From: Streptomyces canus | GTDB lineage: Bacteria; Actinomycetota; Actinomycetes; Streptomycetales; Streptomycetaceae | Assembly: GCF_030816965.1 (NCBI RefSeq) | Contig: NZ_JAUSYQ010000002.1 | Coordinates: 7,802,001-7,866,000 of the forward strand | DNA length: 64,000 nt | Direction: 5' to 3' | Shown here: piece after piece, positions 25,728-34,789 of the stretch | Layout: each line of letters opens with the position of its first letter | How positions within the stretch are numbered: the first letter of the stretch is position 1 | Position numbers and translations under genes: made by a program | Notes under the pieces: model-generated | What the model was told of the DNA's origin: nothing | The model's input: only the letters and a program-made list of their open reading frames with translations | Database searches by the model: none

Positions 25728-26300
25728 TCAGGCCGGGTAGGCCCCAGGCCAGGGGCCCGGCGCGGGTGCCTCGGCCTCCTCCTCGACCTGGGTGTCGAAG
25801 AGCTTGAAGCCACGGCGCTGGTAGTTGGCCATCGCGTGCTCGCCGTCCTTGGAGCAGGTGTGCAGCCAGACCCGCTTGGTGTCGGTCAGCCCCGGCCAGC
25901 GGTCCGCGAGGTCCCAGGCGCGAGCGGCGCCGTAGGAGAGGAGGTGGCCGCCGATCCGCTTGCCGCGGAACGCCGGGATCAGGCCGAAGTACTCGATCTC
26001 CACGACGCCGTCGTCCTGCGGGGCGAGTTCGACGTAGCCGGCGGGGGTGCCGCGGTCGTAGGCCACCCACGTCTCCACGCCGGGGCGCTCCAGGTGCTCC
26101 TGCCACTGTGCGTACGTCCACGAGAGCCGGTCGATCCAGCGGATGTCGCCGCCCACGGAGGCGTAGAGGTAGCGGCTGAACTCGGGGGAGGGGACTTCCG
26201 CGCGGCGGATCCGGACGTCGCCCTCCGGGGGTTCGGCCGGGAGAAGATCGGTCGGAGCGGTCTGTTCCAGGGACCACGTGGTCACGGGGATGTTCGGCAT
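25728..26300 (-). CDS. GNAT-family N-acetyltransferase
   Basis: 190 residues. EIEYFGLIPAFRGKRIGGHLL carries the acetyl-CoA pyrophosphate loop (R-G-K-R-I-G-G), and MANYQRRGFKLFDTQ is the usual C-terminal motif. The substrate is unknown. ATG 26300 is chosen because the frame upstream only shadows the neighbouring gene. It lies 17 bp after the secreted-protein gene and may be co-transcribed with it. Confidence 0.85.
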   Translation of the reverse strand: MPNIPVTTWSLEQTAPTDLLPAEPPEGDVRIRRAEVPSPEFSRYLYASVGGDIRWIDRLSWTYAQWQEHLERPGVETWVAYDRGTPAGYVELAPQDDGVVEIEYFGLIPAFRGKRIGGHLLSYGAARAWDLADRWPGLTDTKRVWLHTCSKDGEHAMANYQRRGFKLFDTQVEEEAEAPAPGPWPGAYPA

Positions 26301-26317
26301 GCCGGTCAGGGAATCAT

Positions 26318-27613
26318 CTATCCCAGAGATCTGTCGATCGAGGCCAGCGGCAGTGCGAACAGGACCCGGCCCGACTGGGACCACACGTCGCCCGTCTGTT
26401 CCCAGTACGACAGGGACTCCGACTCTCCGCTCCAGCAGTTGCGGGTCTCGTCCGTGCCGCAGCGGGCGGCCTTCGCGGGGTCCTTCGGGTTCTGGCGCCA
26501 CAGGGTGCCGTGGTCGCCCTCGGTGTGGGCCGCGCGGCCCAGGTACCACTGGGAGTCGTGCGACAGGACGGGGCCGGAGCCGGACGCCTTGGTGACGTAC
26601 GCCTCGGCCACGCGCGCGTAGCCGCCGGAGTCCGTGGCCAGGAGGCCGGAGCGGGCGGGGGAGGTGCTGAAGTCGTAGCGCCACACCCGGGTCCCGGCGT
26701 CGCCGTCCCCGGAGACCCACTCGCTCGCGACCAGGCTGTCCGGGGCGGTGCTGCGGTCCAGGGAGAGGTAGTCGGGGCGGGCGGCGCCCGTGTCGGAGGC
26801 CAGGCGGTAGGAGGCGACCGCGGGCAGGACCCACTGGGCGCCGTGCGCCGACCAGCCGCCGCGTACCTTGCCGACCGCGTCGCTGTCGACGGTGGCCCGC
26901 TGGACGCGGTTCATGTCGTAGACGTACAGCGCGTCGCCGTCGTCGCCGCTCGCGGTGACCAGCAGCTTGTTCTGGTACCAGACCATGCCGGACACCTGGG
27001 AGACGAGGCCGCGGTAGTCGCGCCCGCCGTCGACCGGGACGGCGAGGAGGACCCAGGAGTAGGTGGGTCGGTTCAGGTCGTCCGCGTCGACGAACGCGAC
27101 CCGGGCCAGGCCCCCGTCGTGCGCCGCGGTACCGGTGCGGTTCCACGCGGAGAGGATCACGCGGTGGGCGCCCCACAGGCCGTCGTCGTCGGCGTCTCCG
27201 GAGGTGGTGACCGCCCCGGCCCGCCAGGAGCGGGTGTCGGCGGTGTCCCAGCAGTACGCGGCGGTGGCCTCCGGGGCCACGGGCAGCGCCCTGCGCTCGC
27301 CGGCTGTGCAGTCGATCGCGTCGCGCAGGCTCCGGTCGGCGGAGTCGAGGACGGCGGAGACGCCGGCCGGACGCCCCATCGCGGAAGAGAGCCGGTCGAG
27401 GTCGCTCTGCGGTATCCGGGATTCCTTCAGGCGCAGCGGGTCGGTCTCGGCGGCCGAGGTGAGCGGCTTCAGTGGGCCGGGATTGGCGGCGACCGTGGCC
27501 TGGGAGGCACTGATCATGGTGGCGGCGGCGGTCAGTGCGAGGGCGGTCCCGGCCAGGAAGGCGCGCAGCGCTTGGCCGCGCTTGCGCCTGCGGTGTCTGC
27601 CACGTTGCTTCAT
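26318..27613 (-). CDS. Secreted protein of unknown function
   Basis: 431 residues. A basic start (MKQRGRHRRRKRGQ) and the hydrophobic FLAGTALALTAAATMISA make a Sec signal, cleaved near residue 42. The mature part has regularly spaced WD/YWDT-like strands and several aromatic-rich turns (SYSWVLLAVPV-like), suggesting a beta-propeller. I do not recognise the family. Four cysteines (DCTAGE, AYCWD, RCGTDE, NCWSG) could form two disulfides outside the cell. Confidence 0.72.
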   Translation of the reverse strand: MKQRGRHRRRKRGQALRAFLAGTALALTAAATMISASQATVAANPGPLKPLTSAAETDPLRLKESRIPQSDLDRLSSAMGRPAGVSAVLDSADRSLRDAIDCTAGERRALPVAPEATAAYCWDTADTRSWRAGAVTTSGDADDDGLWGAHRVILSAWNRTGTAAHDGGLARVAFVDADDLNRPTYSWVLLAVPVDGGRDYRGLVSQVSGMVWYQNKLLVTASGDDGDALYVYDMNRVQRATVDSDAVGKVRGGWSAHGAQWVLPAVASYRLASDTGAARPDYLSLDRSTAPDSLVASEWVSGDGDAGTRVWRYDFSTSPARSGLLATDSGGYARVAEAYVTKASGSGPVLSHDSQWYLGRAAHTEGDHGTLWRQNPKDPAKAARCGTDETRNCWSGESESLSYWEQTGDVWSQSGRVLFALPLASIDRSLG

Positions 27614-27784
27614 ACCGTCCTCCCGAGGCGGGCCAACTGCGCCTGATGATCCGTACGTTGACCGAGGAGCAGGTGGGGTGGCCCGTAGGGGATGCTACGG
27701 CAGTAAAGCGCCGCTGGGGACGAAGACCCTGCAATTATGCGGAAGACGCACACTAGGGATGCGCGGTTCATCCCCTGGGGACAC

Positions 27785-29098
27785 TCATTCGGCCGCCCGG
27801 GAGGCACGTGCCCCTTGCACGGCGGGGGCGGTCGAGTGCGGCAGCAGATCGCCCGGACGGCCCGGCAGCAGCACCTCGACCTCGGCGTCCTCGGAGAAAC
27901 GATACGGCCGGTGTTCCAGAAACGCCCCGAGATAGCGCCGTACCCGGGACATCTCCGCGCGCACGGTCACCGTACGGCCCGGATCGCCGAACATGTCCTC
28001 GGCCAGGCCCGCCGCACTGCGGCCCGAGCGGTGCAGCGCCAGCAGGTAGAGCAACTCGGCGTGCCGGGGGCTCAGTTCGTGGCTCCAGGTGCCCGCGCCG
28101 CCCGACACCGTCACCGTCCAGCGGCGCGGCTGCGCGAGGTCCAGCACGATCCGGGTGACGCCCTGCGGCTCCGGTTCGTCGGCGGCGCGGATCAACCAGC
28201 CGCCCGCCAGCGGCTCCAGCGCGCACAGACCGAGCGCCGGCAGCCACCTTCGGCCCGGTGAGAGGGACTTGGGCAGCGCTATCCGGTTCGGATACGGCAT
28301 TCCGGTCACGGCCGCCGTCCAGCCGTCCCGGTCCACCACCAGGGCCCGGCCGCTGAGCCGGGCGAGCACCGGCGCCGCCACGGCCCGCAGTTGCTCCAGA
28401 GTGCTCAGATGCAGCTCGCGCAGCCGTGACTCGGCGAGCTTGGCCACCGAGTCGACCCAGGCGAGCGTCGCCGGATGCATGGTGTCCAGCGGCCCGCTCA
28501 CGTCGACCACGCCGATCAGCCGGCCGTCCCGCGGGTCCTTGATCGGGGCGCCGGTGCAGGTCCAGGAGGTCTGGGAGCGGACGAAGTGCTCGGAGGCGAA
28601 GACCTGGACGGGGCGGCGGACCACCACCGGGGTGCCGATGCCGTTCGTGCCGACGACGTCCTCCCGCCAGTCCGCGCCGAGTTCGAAGCCGGTGCCGTCC
28701 GCCTTGCGCAGCACGGGGGAGCTGCCCTCCCGCCACAGCACCCGGCCGTCCTCGTCGGCCACCACCATGATGTGGTGGGCGACGTCCGCGACCGACAGCA
28801 GCCCCTCCCGCAGGACCGGCAGGACGTGCCGGAGCGGGGTGTTCTCCCGGCGCCGCTGCACCTCCTCGGGCGCCAGCAGCCCCGACCGGAAGTCGTGGTC
28901 CGGGTCGACGCCGCCGCGCAGCATACGGGTCCAGGACTCCTCGATCACGGGTCGCGGAGCGACGGGCGCCGGCCGCCCGGACAGGGTGGCCGATCGGATG
29001 TCGTTCAGTACCCGGGCCGCACGTGCCGTGTCCAGGGTGGCTAGGTGGGTCACATGCGTCGGCGAGAGCGGCACTGGTCCTCCCGGTCCCGGGTCCAT
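27785..29098 (-). CDS. GAF-domain regulator with C-terminal winged-helix segment
   Basis: 437 residues. A GAF domain with GTNGIGTPVVVRRPVQVFASEHF near 150 is like the sensor of AcoR-type regulators. The C-terminal SPRHAELLYLLALHRSGRS...VRAEMSRVRRYLG reads as a winged helix. There is no sigma-54 AAA domain, as is usual in Streptomyces relatives of AcoR. GTG 29074 with GGGAGG just before it is an alternative start. Its target may be the acyl-CoA dehydrogenase transcribed in the same direction upstream, but this is not shown. Confidence 0.75.
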   Translation of the reverse strand: MDPGPGGPVPLSPTHVTHLATLDTARAARVLNDIRSATLSGRPAPVAPRPVIEESWTRMLRGGVDPDHDFRSGLLAPEEVQRRRENTPLRHVLPVLREGLLSVADVAHHIMVVADEDGRVLWREGSSPVLRKADGTGFELGADWREDVVGTNGIGTPVVVRRPVQVFASEHFVRSQTSWTCTGAPIKDPRDGRLIGVVDVSGPLDTMHPATLAWVDSVAKLAESRLRELHLSTLEQLRAVAAPVLARLSGRALVVDRDGWTAAVTGMPYPNRIALPKSLSPGRRWLPALGLCALEPLAGGWLIRAADEPEPQGVTRIVLDLAQPRRWTVTVSGGAGTWSHELSPRHAELLYLLALHRSGRSAAGLAEDMFGDPGRTVTVRAEMSRVRRYLGAFLEHRPYRFSEDAEVEVLLPGRPGDLLPHSTAPAVQGARASRAAE

Positions 29099-29262
29099 TG
29101 ACTGTCCGTCTCATAGTGCCGGTCGTGTCTCGGGCAGGCACACAGTCCGCCCACAGACGCCAGGAAGTTGCAACCCCCTGCAACCCTGGTGGTGGGCTCC
29201 GGCTTGTTTGAAACTTGGGCGAACGCCGTCTCGCAGCGGCGTCTCCGGCCTCCGAGGGCCGC

Positions 29263-29302
29263 AACGGGGGTGGTGCCGTGTCGGCGCAGCACCACCCCCG
29301 TT
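29263..29302. terminator. Terminator after the acyl-CoA dehydrogenase gene
   Basis: AACGGGGGTGGTGC (29263-29276) and GCACCACCCCCGTT (29289-29302) form a perfect 14-bp stem with a 12-base loop, 14 bp after the stop of the AidB-like gene. The rest of 29099-29316 is the promoter side of the GAF gene; no gene is seen. Confidence 0.9.
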
Positions 29303-29316
29303 CAACCGGTGAACGG

Positions 29317-30951
29317 TCAGTGCACCGGACGGGCGCGATCCACCACCGACGCCAGGTCCAGGGTCGAGGGCAACGTGCCGAAGGCCGATCCCGCGTCACC
29401 GCCCAGGCGGGACGCGCAGAACGCGTCGGCCACCTCCGCGGGGGCGTGGCGGACGAGCAGGGAGCCCTGCAGGACGAGCGCGAGTCGTTCCGTCAGGTGG
29501 CGGGCCCGGCCCTCGATGCCCTCCAGATCGGCCAGTTCGGTGAAGAGGCTCTTTGTCGCCGCGTCCAGGCGGTGGTCGGCGCCCCGGGTCTCGCCGATCT
29601 CCAGGAGGTAGGCGTTCAGGGCCTGGGGTTCTCGCCGCAGGACCCTCAGGACGTCCAGGGCCTGGACGTTGCCCGCACCCTCCCAGATGGAGTTCAGCGG
29701 TGATTCGCGGACCAGGCGGGGCAGGCCCGACTCCTCCACGTAGCCGTTGCCGCCCAGGCATTCGGCCGCCTCCACCGTCAGCGGGGTGCAGCGCTTGGTG
29801 ATCCAGTACTTGGCCGCCGGTACGGCGATCCTGAGGAAGGCCCGTTCCTGCTCGTCGCCCTTGTCGTAGGCGGCCGCCAGACGCAGGGCGAGGGTGGTCG
29901 CCGCCTCGGACTCCAGGGCCAGGTCGGCCAGGACGTTGCGCATCAGCGGCTTGTCGACGAGCTTGCCGCCGAAGGCCTCGCGGTGCGTGCAGTGGTGGAT
30001 CGCCTGGGCGACGGCCTGGCGCATCAGGCCCGCCGACCCCAGCACGCAGTCGAGGCGGGTCGCCGCGACCATCTCGATGATGGTGCGGATCCCGCGTCCC
30101 TCGTCGCCCACCCGGCGGGCCCAGGTCCGGTCGAACTCGACCTCGCCGGAGGCGTTGGAACGGTTGCCGAGCTTGTCCTTGAGGCGCTGGAGGAGAAACG
30201 TGTTGCGGGTGCCGTCCTCCAGGACGCGCGGGACGAGGAAGCAGGTGAGCCCGCCCGGGGCCTGGGCGAGGACCAGGAAGCCGTCCGACATGGGCGCGGA
30301 GCAGAACCACTTGTGGCCGGTGAGCTCGTAGGTCTCGCCGTCGGGCAGGGGCCGTGCGGACGTGGTGTTCGCCCGGACGTCGCTGCCGCCCTGCTTCTCC
30401 GTCATGCCCATCCCGAACAGCGCCCCCGCCTTGAGGTGGGCGGGCCGCAGCTCGCGGTCGTAGACGATGGACGTGAGACGGGGCTCCCACTCGGCGGCCA
30501 GGTCCGGGTCCGTGCGCAGGGCGGGGACCGCCGCGTGGGTCATCGACAGCGGACAGCAGTTGCCCGCGTCGACCTGCGTCCACAGGAGGAAGGCCGCTGC
30601 CCGCCGTACATGGCCTCCAGGGCGGACCCAGGCGGCCGTCAGACCCGCCGAGACACCCTTGCCGAGCACGCGGTGCCAGGCCGGATGGAACTCCACTTCG
30701 TCGATGCGGTGGCCGTGACGGTCGTGCGTGCGCAGCCGGGGCGGGTTCTCGTTGGCCTGCAGGCCCCACTCCTGCACCTGCGCCGAGCCGCAGGCCCGGC
30801 CGAGCGCCGCCAGCTCACCGTGGACCTCGTCGAGCAGGGCCGGGTCGACATGCCGTTCCACGGCCGCTCGCAGGGCGAGGTCGGCGCTGTAGACGTCGTA
30901 GCCGATCAGCGGTGGGGGCTGGTTTGTCACGGTGTGCGTACTGCCTGCCAT
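29317..30951 (-). CDS. AidB-like acyl-CoA dehydrogenase
   Basis: 544 residues, longer than ordinary acyl-CoA dehydrogenases (about 380) and matching the AidB/DszC-type branch. GMGMTEKQGGSDVRANTT near residue 180 is the FAD-contact motif of AidB. ECLGGNGYVEESGLPRL near 405 is the C-terminal FAD/substrate block. AidB in E. coli belongs to the response to alkylating agents; the Streptomyces enzyme's substrate is unknown. The start is leaderless: TACGTT lies 12 bases before ATG. Confidence 0.9.
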   Translation of the reverse strand: MAGSTHTVTNQPPPLIGYDVYSADLALRAAVERHVDPALLDEVHGELAALGRACGSAQVQEWGLQANENPPRLRTHDRHGHRIDEVEFHPAWHRVLGKGVSAGLTAAWVRPGGHVRRAAAFLLWTQVDAGNCCPLSMTHAAVPALRTDPDLAAEWEPRLTSIVYDRELRPAHLKAGALFGMGMTEKQGGSDVRANTTSARPLPDGETYELTGHKWFCSAPMSDGFLVLAQAPGGLTCFLVPRVLEDGTRNTFLLQRLKDKLGNRSNASGEVEFDRTWARRVGDEGRGIRTIIEMVAATRLDCVLGSAGLMRQAVAQAIHHCTHREAFGGKLVDKPLMRNVLADLALESEAATTLALRLAAAYDKGDEQERAFLRIAVPAAKYWITKRCTPLTVEAAECLGGNGYVEESGLPRLVRESPLNSIWEGAGNVQALDVLRVLRREPQALNAYLLEIGETRGADHRLDAATKSLFTELADLEGIEGRARHLTERLALVLQGSLLVRHAPAEVADAFCASRLGGDAGSAFGTLPSTLDLASVVDRARPVH

Positions 30952-30957
30952 GGTGCG

Positions 30958-30974
30958 AACGTACCCCGGGGTAC
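30958..30974 (-). promoter_or_regulatory. AidB-like gene promoter with perfect palindrome
   Basis: On the minus strand the -10 box TACGTT occupies 30963-30958, leaving 6 bases to ATG 30951, as in leaderless transcripts. The 14-bp perfect palindrome GTACCCCGGGGTAC (30961-30974) overlaps the box and runs into the spacer, where a repressor would act. The regulator is unknown. Confidence 0.6.
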
Positions 30975-30987
30975 CGCACGGCTCACC

Positions 30988-31155
30988 TCACGGCGGCGGC
31001 CCCCCGGTCGCCGGCCGTCGCCCGCCGGTCGTGAAGGCCACGCCGATCCCGGCCGTCACGGCGAACGTCGCCGAGGAACGGCCGCCCGCCAACATCCAGG
31101 CGGTTGTGACCGAGCCGGCCGCGTCGAACGCGCCGAACACCTGAACGGGGAGCAT
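30988..31155 (-). CDS. Possible small or remnant gene (55 aa)
   Basis: ATG 31155 to TGA 30988 gives MLPVQVFGAFDAAG followed by a hydrophobic, Ala/Thr/Gly-rich segment and a Pro-rich end. The composition is protein-like, but there is no clear ribosome site and I do not recognise it. It may be the tail of a decayed membrane-protein gene. Confidence 0.3.
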   Translation of the reverse strand: MLPVQVFGAFDAAGSVTTAWMLAGGRSSATFAVTAGIGVAFTTGGRRPATGGPPP

Positions 31156-31238
31156 GCCGAGCAGGGCGGGGCATGGAAATTCTCCAGAGAGGGATACGGG
31201 CGGAATAGCGCCCGCTGTTCGGCGCGCAGCGGAAAATC

Positions 31239-31340
31239 ATGAAGAAGGACCCCGTGATTCCGGTGTGCCGGAAGGAAGAGAAGTGCCTGAGGTGCGGAAC
31301 GAATCAAGGGAAGGAGTGGTTCGGTATGTGCCTGAAGTGA
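31239..31340 (+). CDS. Possible Cys-rich mini-protein (33 aa)
   Basis: ATG 31239 to TGA 31338-31340 encodes 33 residues containing VCRKEEKCLRCGTNQ and a final MCLK, with four cysteines and many lysines. Lysine AAG codons and lower G+C set it apart from its surroundings. The ribosome site is weak. It lies in a 550-bp stretch (31156-31700) that is visibly less G+C-rich and otherwise shows no gene. Confidence 0.3.
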   Translation: MKKDPVIPVCRKEEKCLRCGTNQGKEWFGMCLK

Positions 31341-31700
31341 CCACAGGGCGGGGATGGGGTGGCCCGCTCGAGCCTTCGTCAGGGCCCTGGGAAGGCAATC
31401 CGAATTGTTGCTTGCCGGTTGGTCGTTCGTCGGCGGAAATGGCCTAGTCATGCCGTTCGGTGGCGCCATCGGTGAACTCACCCGATGGGCGGTGCATATG
31501 CCGTCCGGAATTCCGCTTTTCCCGGCCTGGAAATCCGGCCACCGAGTTCATGGCAGAAAAGGAGTTCGATTTCCTTGACGGTTTCCTCGGGTTTTCCCGG
31601 CGTTTTCCGCGACATGACGGAACCGAACACGAGCGGGCGTTCCCCGCACGGGCGTGCCCCGGACCCGGACCGGGGGATGAGTGCACGCTGCCGTGGCGGA

Positions 31701-31712
31701 TACCTTTAGGTC
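31701..31712 (+). promoter_or_regulatory. -10 box of leaderless BrkB-like gene
   Basis: TACCTT at 31701-31706 lies 12 bases before GTG 31713. The spacing is the same as at other leaderless genes in this window. No ribosome site precedes the GTG. Confidence 0.5.
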
Positions 31713-32855
31713 GTGCAGGCAGCAAGCGAATCCCCTCAGCGGCCCTCCGGCCGGCTCCACCGGGCCCGTGCCCTCTACCGGAACGTCTCGAAGCGCAGGA
31801 CCGCCTGGCTGCTGCTCAAGGACACCTTCAACTCGTGCGTCGAGTACCGCATCCTGGGGCTCGCCGCCGAGGCCGCGTTCTTCTCGCTGCTGTCCGTGCC
31901 GCCGCTGCTGCTCAGCCTCATCGGACTGCTCGGCTACGTCGACGACTGGACCGGCACCGACAGCATCAGCAGCCTGGAGTCCAACATCCTGGACGCCGCG
32001 CGCACGGTCCTGTCCGACAAGGGCGTACGGCAGATCGCGCAGCCGATCCTCGACGACGTGATGAAGGGCGGCAGGCCCGACGTCATCTCCGTCGGCTTCC
32101 TGTTCGCCCTGTGGTCCGGGTCCCGCGCGGTGAACGTCTTCATCGACACCATCACCGTCATGTACGGCCTCGACGGCGTCCGCGGCATCGTCAAGACCCG
32201 GCTCGTGGCGTTCGCGCTGTTCATCGCGGCCCTGCTGATCGGCTCGGTGGCACTGCCGCTGATGGTGGCGGGGCCGGACGCGGTGGTACGGATCGTGCCC
32301 TGGTCGGCGACGGTGGTGCAGGTCCTGTACTGGCCCGTGGTCATCATCCTGTCCATCGCCTTCCTGACCACGCTGTACCACCTGTCGGTACCGGTGCGCT
32401 CACCGTGGATCGAGGACGTCCCCGGCGCGCTGGTGGCGCTCGCCATGTGGGTGCTGGGGAGCTTCCTGCTCCGCATCTACCTCCAGAGCACGATCGAGGG
32501 CGCGACGATCTACGGCTCGCTGGCCGCGGCGGTGGCGGTGCTGCTGTGGATCGGCGTCTCGGCCTTCGCCGTCCTGGTGGGCGCCGCCATGAACGCCGCG
32601 ATCGACCGCGTGTGGCCCGCGGCGGCCACGGCAGCCGCGCGCGCGGCGAACGAGCGGGTGCGGGAGGCGCAGGTCGCGGAGTACGTCGCCCGGGCGGCCG
32701 CACTCCACGACACCGACACCGACCCCGAGGACCCCGACATGCCCTCGGAGTTCCCGGAGAGGTGGTCGCGCTTCCTGCCGCCGGAGGACGTGACCTCGCG
32801 GCTGCGGACGCACGCGAAGACGACGCACCCCCCGCAGAAGCCGGAGGACTCCTGA
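31713..32855 (+). CDS. YihY/BrkB-family membrane protein
   Basis: 380 residues with six predicted helices. The family block FNSCVEYRILGLAAEAAFFSL near 35-55 and the GSFLLRIYLQS...TIYGSLAAAVAVLLWI region are typical of YihY/BrkB proteins, formerly called RNase BN. Their function is unsettled; no nuclease activity is supported. The C-terminal 80 residues are charged and cytoplasmic. GTG 31713 is leaderless. The gene converges on the NmrA-like gene. Confidence 0.9.
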   Translation: MQAASESPQRPSGRLHRARALYRNVSKRRTAWLLLKDTFNSCVEYRILGLAAEAAFFSLLSVPPLLLSLIGLLGYVDDWTGTDSISSLESNILDAARTVLSDKGVRQIAQPILDDVMKGGRPDVISVGFLFALWSGSRAVNVFIDTITVMYGLDGVRGIVKTRLVAFALFIAALLIGSVALPLMVAGPDAVVRIVPWSATVVQVLYWPVVIILSIAFLTTLYHLSVPVRSPWIEDVPGALVALAMWVLGSFLLRIYLQSTIEGATIYGSLAAAVAVLLWIGVSAFAVLVGAAMNAAIDRVWPAAATAAARAANERVREAQVAEYVARAAALHDTDTDPEDPDMPSEFPERWSRFLPPEDVTSRLRTHAKTTHPPQKPEDS

Positions 32856-32879
32856 GGGAGAGCGTCGTCGATACGGCCC

Positions 32880-32895
32880 CGCGCCCCTGGGCGCG
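32880..32895. terminator. Hairpin between convergent genes
   Basis: CGCGCCC-CT-GGGCGCG is a perfect 7-bp GC stem in the 54-bp gap between the BrkB-like and NmrA-like stop codons. It is placed to end both transcripts. Confidence 0.65.
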
Positions 32896-32909
32896 TCCAC
32901 TGACGGGGT

Positions 32910-33746
32910 TCAGACCTTCCAGGTCCCCGCAGCCGCCGCCTCCCTCGCGAAGTCGGCGAAGTCCCGCGGCTCACGGCCGAGAATCTGCCGCACCCCGTCC
33001 GACAGATAGGCGTTGCGCCCGTCAAGCAGCTGCGCGAAGGCCTCCACCAGCGCCTCCGCCTCCTGCGGCGGCACCCCGAACCCGACCAGGTTCTCCCCGT
33101 ACTGCTGAGGCGACACCGCCCGGTACGTCAGTTCCCGCCCCGTCGCCTTCGCGATCTCCGCGACCGCCTCGCCGAAGGTCAGCAGCCGAGGTCCCGAGAC
33201 CGTGACCGTCTCTCCGGCATATCGGACCGGCGACACCAGCACGGCCGCCACCACGTCCCCGATGTCCCGCACATCCACGAACGGCTCCCGCACCTCACCC
33301 GCCGGAAACACCAACTCCCCGCTCAGCCGGAGCCCTTCCACCAACGGCCCCTCGCTGAAGTTCTGCGCGAACCACGCGGCCCGTACGACCGTCCAGTCGG
33401 CCCCCGACGCATGCAGCGCCTCCTCCGCGTCCCGCGCCCGGTCCTGCCCCCGCGACGACAGCAGCACCAGCCGCCGTACGCCGGTCCCCACCGCCTCCCG
33501 CGCGACCGCCCCGATCGCCTCGGCGGCCCCCGGAGCGCCGATGTCCGAGGGGTACACCAGGTACGCCGCGTCCGCGCCCCGCAACACCCGCGCCCACGTC
33601 GACCGGTCCTGCCAGTCGAACCCCTGCGCCCGCGAGGCCGCCCGGACCGTCAGCCCCGCCGCCTCCGCGGACTGCGCCACCCGGCTGCCCGTACGACCCG
33701 AGGCACCGGTCACCACCACCGTCATGTTCCGCGAGTTCCGTGTCAT
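32910..33746 (-). CDS. NmrA-like NAD(P)-binding protein
   Basis: 278 residues. VVVTGASGRTGSRVAQSAEA near 11-29 is the NmrA-type dinucleotide motif (GxxGxxG), and VRAAWFAQNFSEGPLVEG corresponds to the family's substrate-side helix. Members act as quinone or redox sensors or as short-chain reductases. It is divergent from an AraC-type regulator 82 bp away, which may control it. No substrate can be named. Confidence 0.85.
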   Translation of the reverse strand: MTRNSRNMTVVVTGASGRTGSRVAQSAEAAGLTVRAASRAQGFDWQDRSTWARVLRGADAAYLVYPSDIGAPGAAEAIGAVAREAVGTGVRRLVLLSSRGQDRARDAEEALHASGADWTVVRAAWFAQNFSEGPLVEGLRLSGELVFPAGEVREPFVDVRDIGDVVAAVLVSPVRYAGETVTVSGPRLLTFGEAVAEIAKATGRELTYRAVSPQQYGENLVGFGVPPQEAEALVEAFAQLLDGRNAYLSDGVRQILGREPRDFADFAREAAAAGTWKV

Positions 33747-33827
33747 GCCGTCGAGTCAACTGCCGCCCGCCGCAAGGCACCATCGCTGAACGGCTCATTC
33801 CCATGCGCACGCGTCTACGCTGGCCGT

Positions 33828-34769
33828 ATGGACGCTCTGGCAGGCCTGCTGGAAGGACCGCGGGCGCGTGGCGCCTTCATGATCCGTGCGTGTTTCGACC
33901 CGCCGTGGGCGGTGCGGGTGGAGGACCGGGCGCCGCTGACGGTCATGCTGATGGTCCGTGGCGACGCCTGGATCGTGCCCGACTCGGGCGAGCGGATCCG
34001 GCTGCGCCCCGGCGACCTCGCCATCGCCCGCGGCCCCGACCCCTACACCTGCGCCGACGACCCCGATACGGCCCCGCAGGCACTGATCCTGCCCGGCGCG
34101 GAGTGCCGCTACCCCGACGGACGGGCCCTGAACGGCTCCATGGACCTCGGGGTGCGCACCTGGGGCGACCGGCTCGACGGCGAGACGGTGATCCTCATCG
34201 GGACGTATCTGATGGAGGGCGAGATCAGCAACCGGCTCCTGGACGCACTGCCGCCGCTGCTGTCGCTCACCACCGACGTGTGGGAGTGCCCGCTGACCCC
34301 GCTCCTCATGGAGGAGATCGTGCGCGGCGGGCCGGGGCAGGAGGTCGTCCTGGACCGGATGCTGGACCTGCTGGTCATCGCGGCGCTCCGGGCCTGGTTC
34401 TCCCGGCCCGAGGCGGAGGCGCCCGCCTGGTACGCGGCGCTGGCTGATCCCGTCGTGGGGCGGGTGCTGCGGCTGGTGCAGGACGACCCCGCGCATCCTT
34501 GGACGGTGGCGTCCCTGGCGGCCAAGGCCGGCGTCTCGCGTGCCGCGCTCGCCCGGCGGTTCAGTGAGCTGGTGGGGGAGCCGGTGATGACGTATCTGAC
34601 CGGATGGCGGCTGGCGTTGGCGGCGGATCTGCTGCGGGGGAGCCCTTCGACGCTCGAGGCGATCGCCCGACAGGTGGGGTACGGAAGTGCCTTCGCGCTG
34701 TCCAGTGCGTTCAAGAGGGGATACGGGGTCAGCCCGCAGGAGTTTCGGGTGCGGGCCGGCGGGGGCTGA
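33828..34769 (+). CDS. AraC-family regulator with cupin sensor
   Basis: 313 residues. The N-terminal cupin-type domain (WIVPDSGERIRLRPGDLAIARG) probably binds a small ligand. The C-terminal pair of HTH motifs (TVASLAAKAGVSRAALARRF and LEAIARQVGYGSAFALSSAF) binds DNA. TACGCT at 33816-33821 places a leaderless start on ATG 33828. It is divergent from the NmrA-like gene, its likely target. The frame is open far upstream but only as a shadow. Confidence 0.9.
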   Translation: MDALAGLLEGPRARGAFMIRACFDPPWAVRVEDRAPLTVMLMVRGDAWIVPDSGERIRLRPGDLAIARGPDPYTCADDPDTAPQALILPGAECRYPDGRALNGSMDLGVRTWGDRLDGETVILIGTYLMEGEISNRLLDALPPLLSLTTDVWECPLTPLLMEEIVRGGPGQEVVLDRMLDLLVIAALRAWFSRPEAEAPAWYAALADPVVGRVLRLVQDDPAHPWTVASLAAKAGVSRAALARRFSELVGEPVMTYLTGWRLALAADLLRGSPSTLEAIARQVGYGSAFALSSAFKRGYGVSPQEFRVRAGGG

Positions 34770-34789
34770 TCGTAGCGTCTCTAATGAGC

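Noticed and set aside
31460..33205. Long plus-strand frame starting near ATG 31550
   Set aside because: After about 40 plausible codons it only shadows the BrkB-like gene in another frame.
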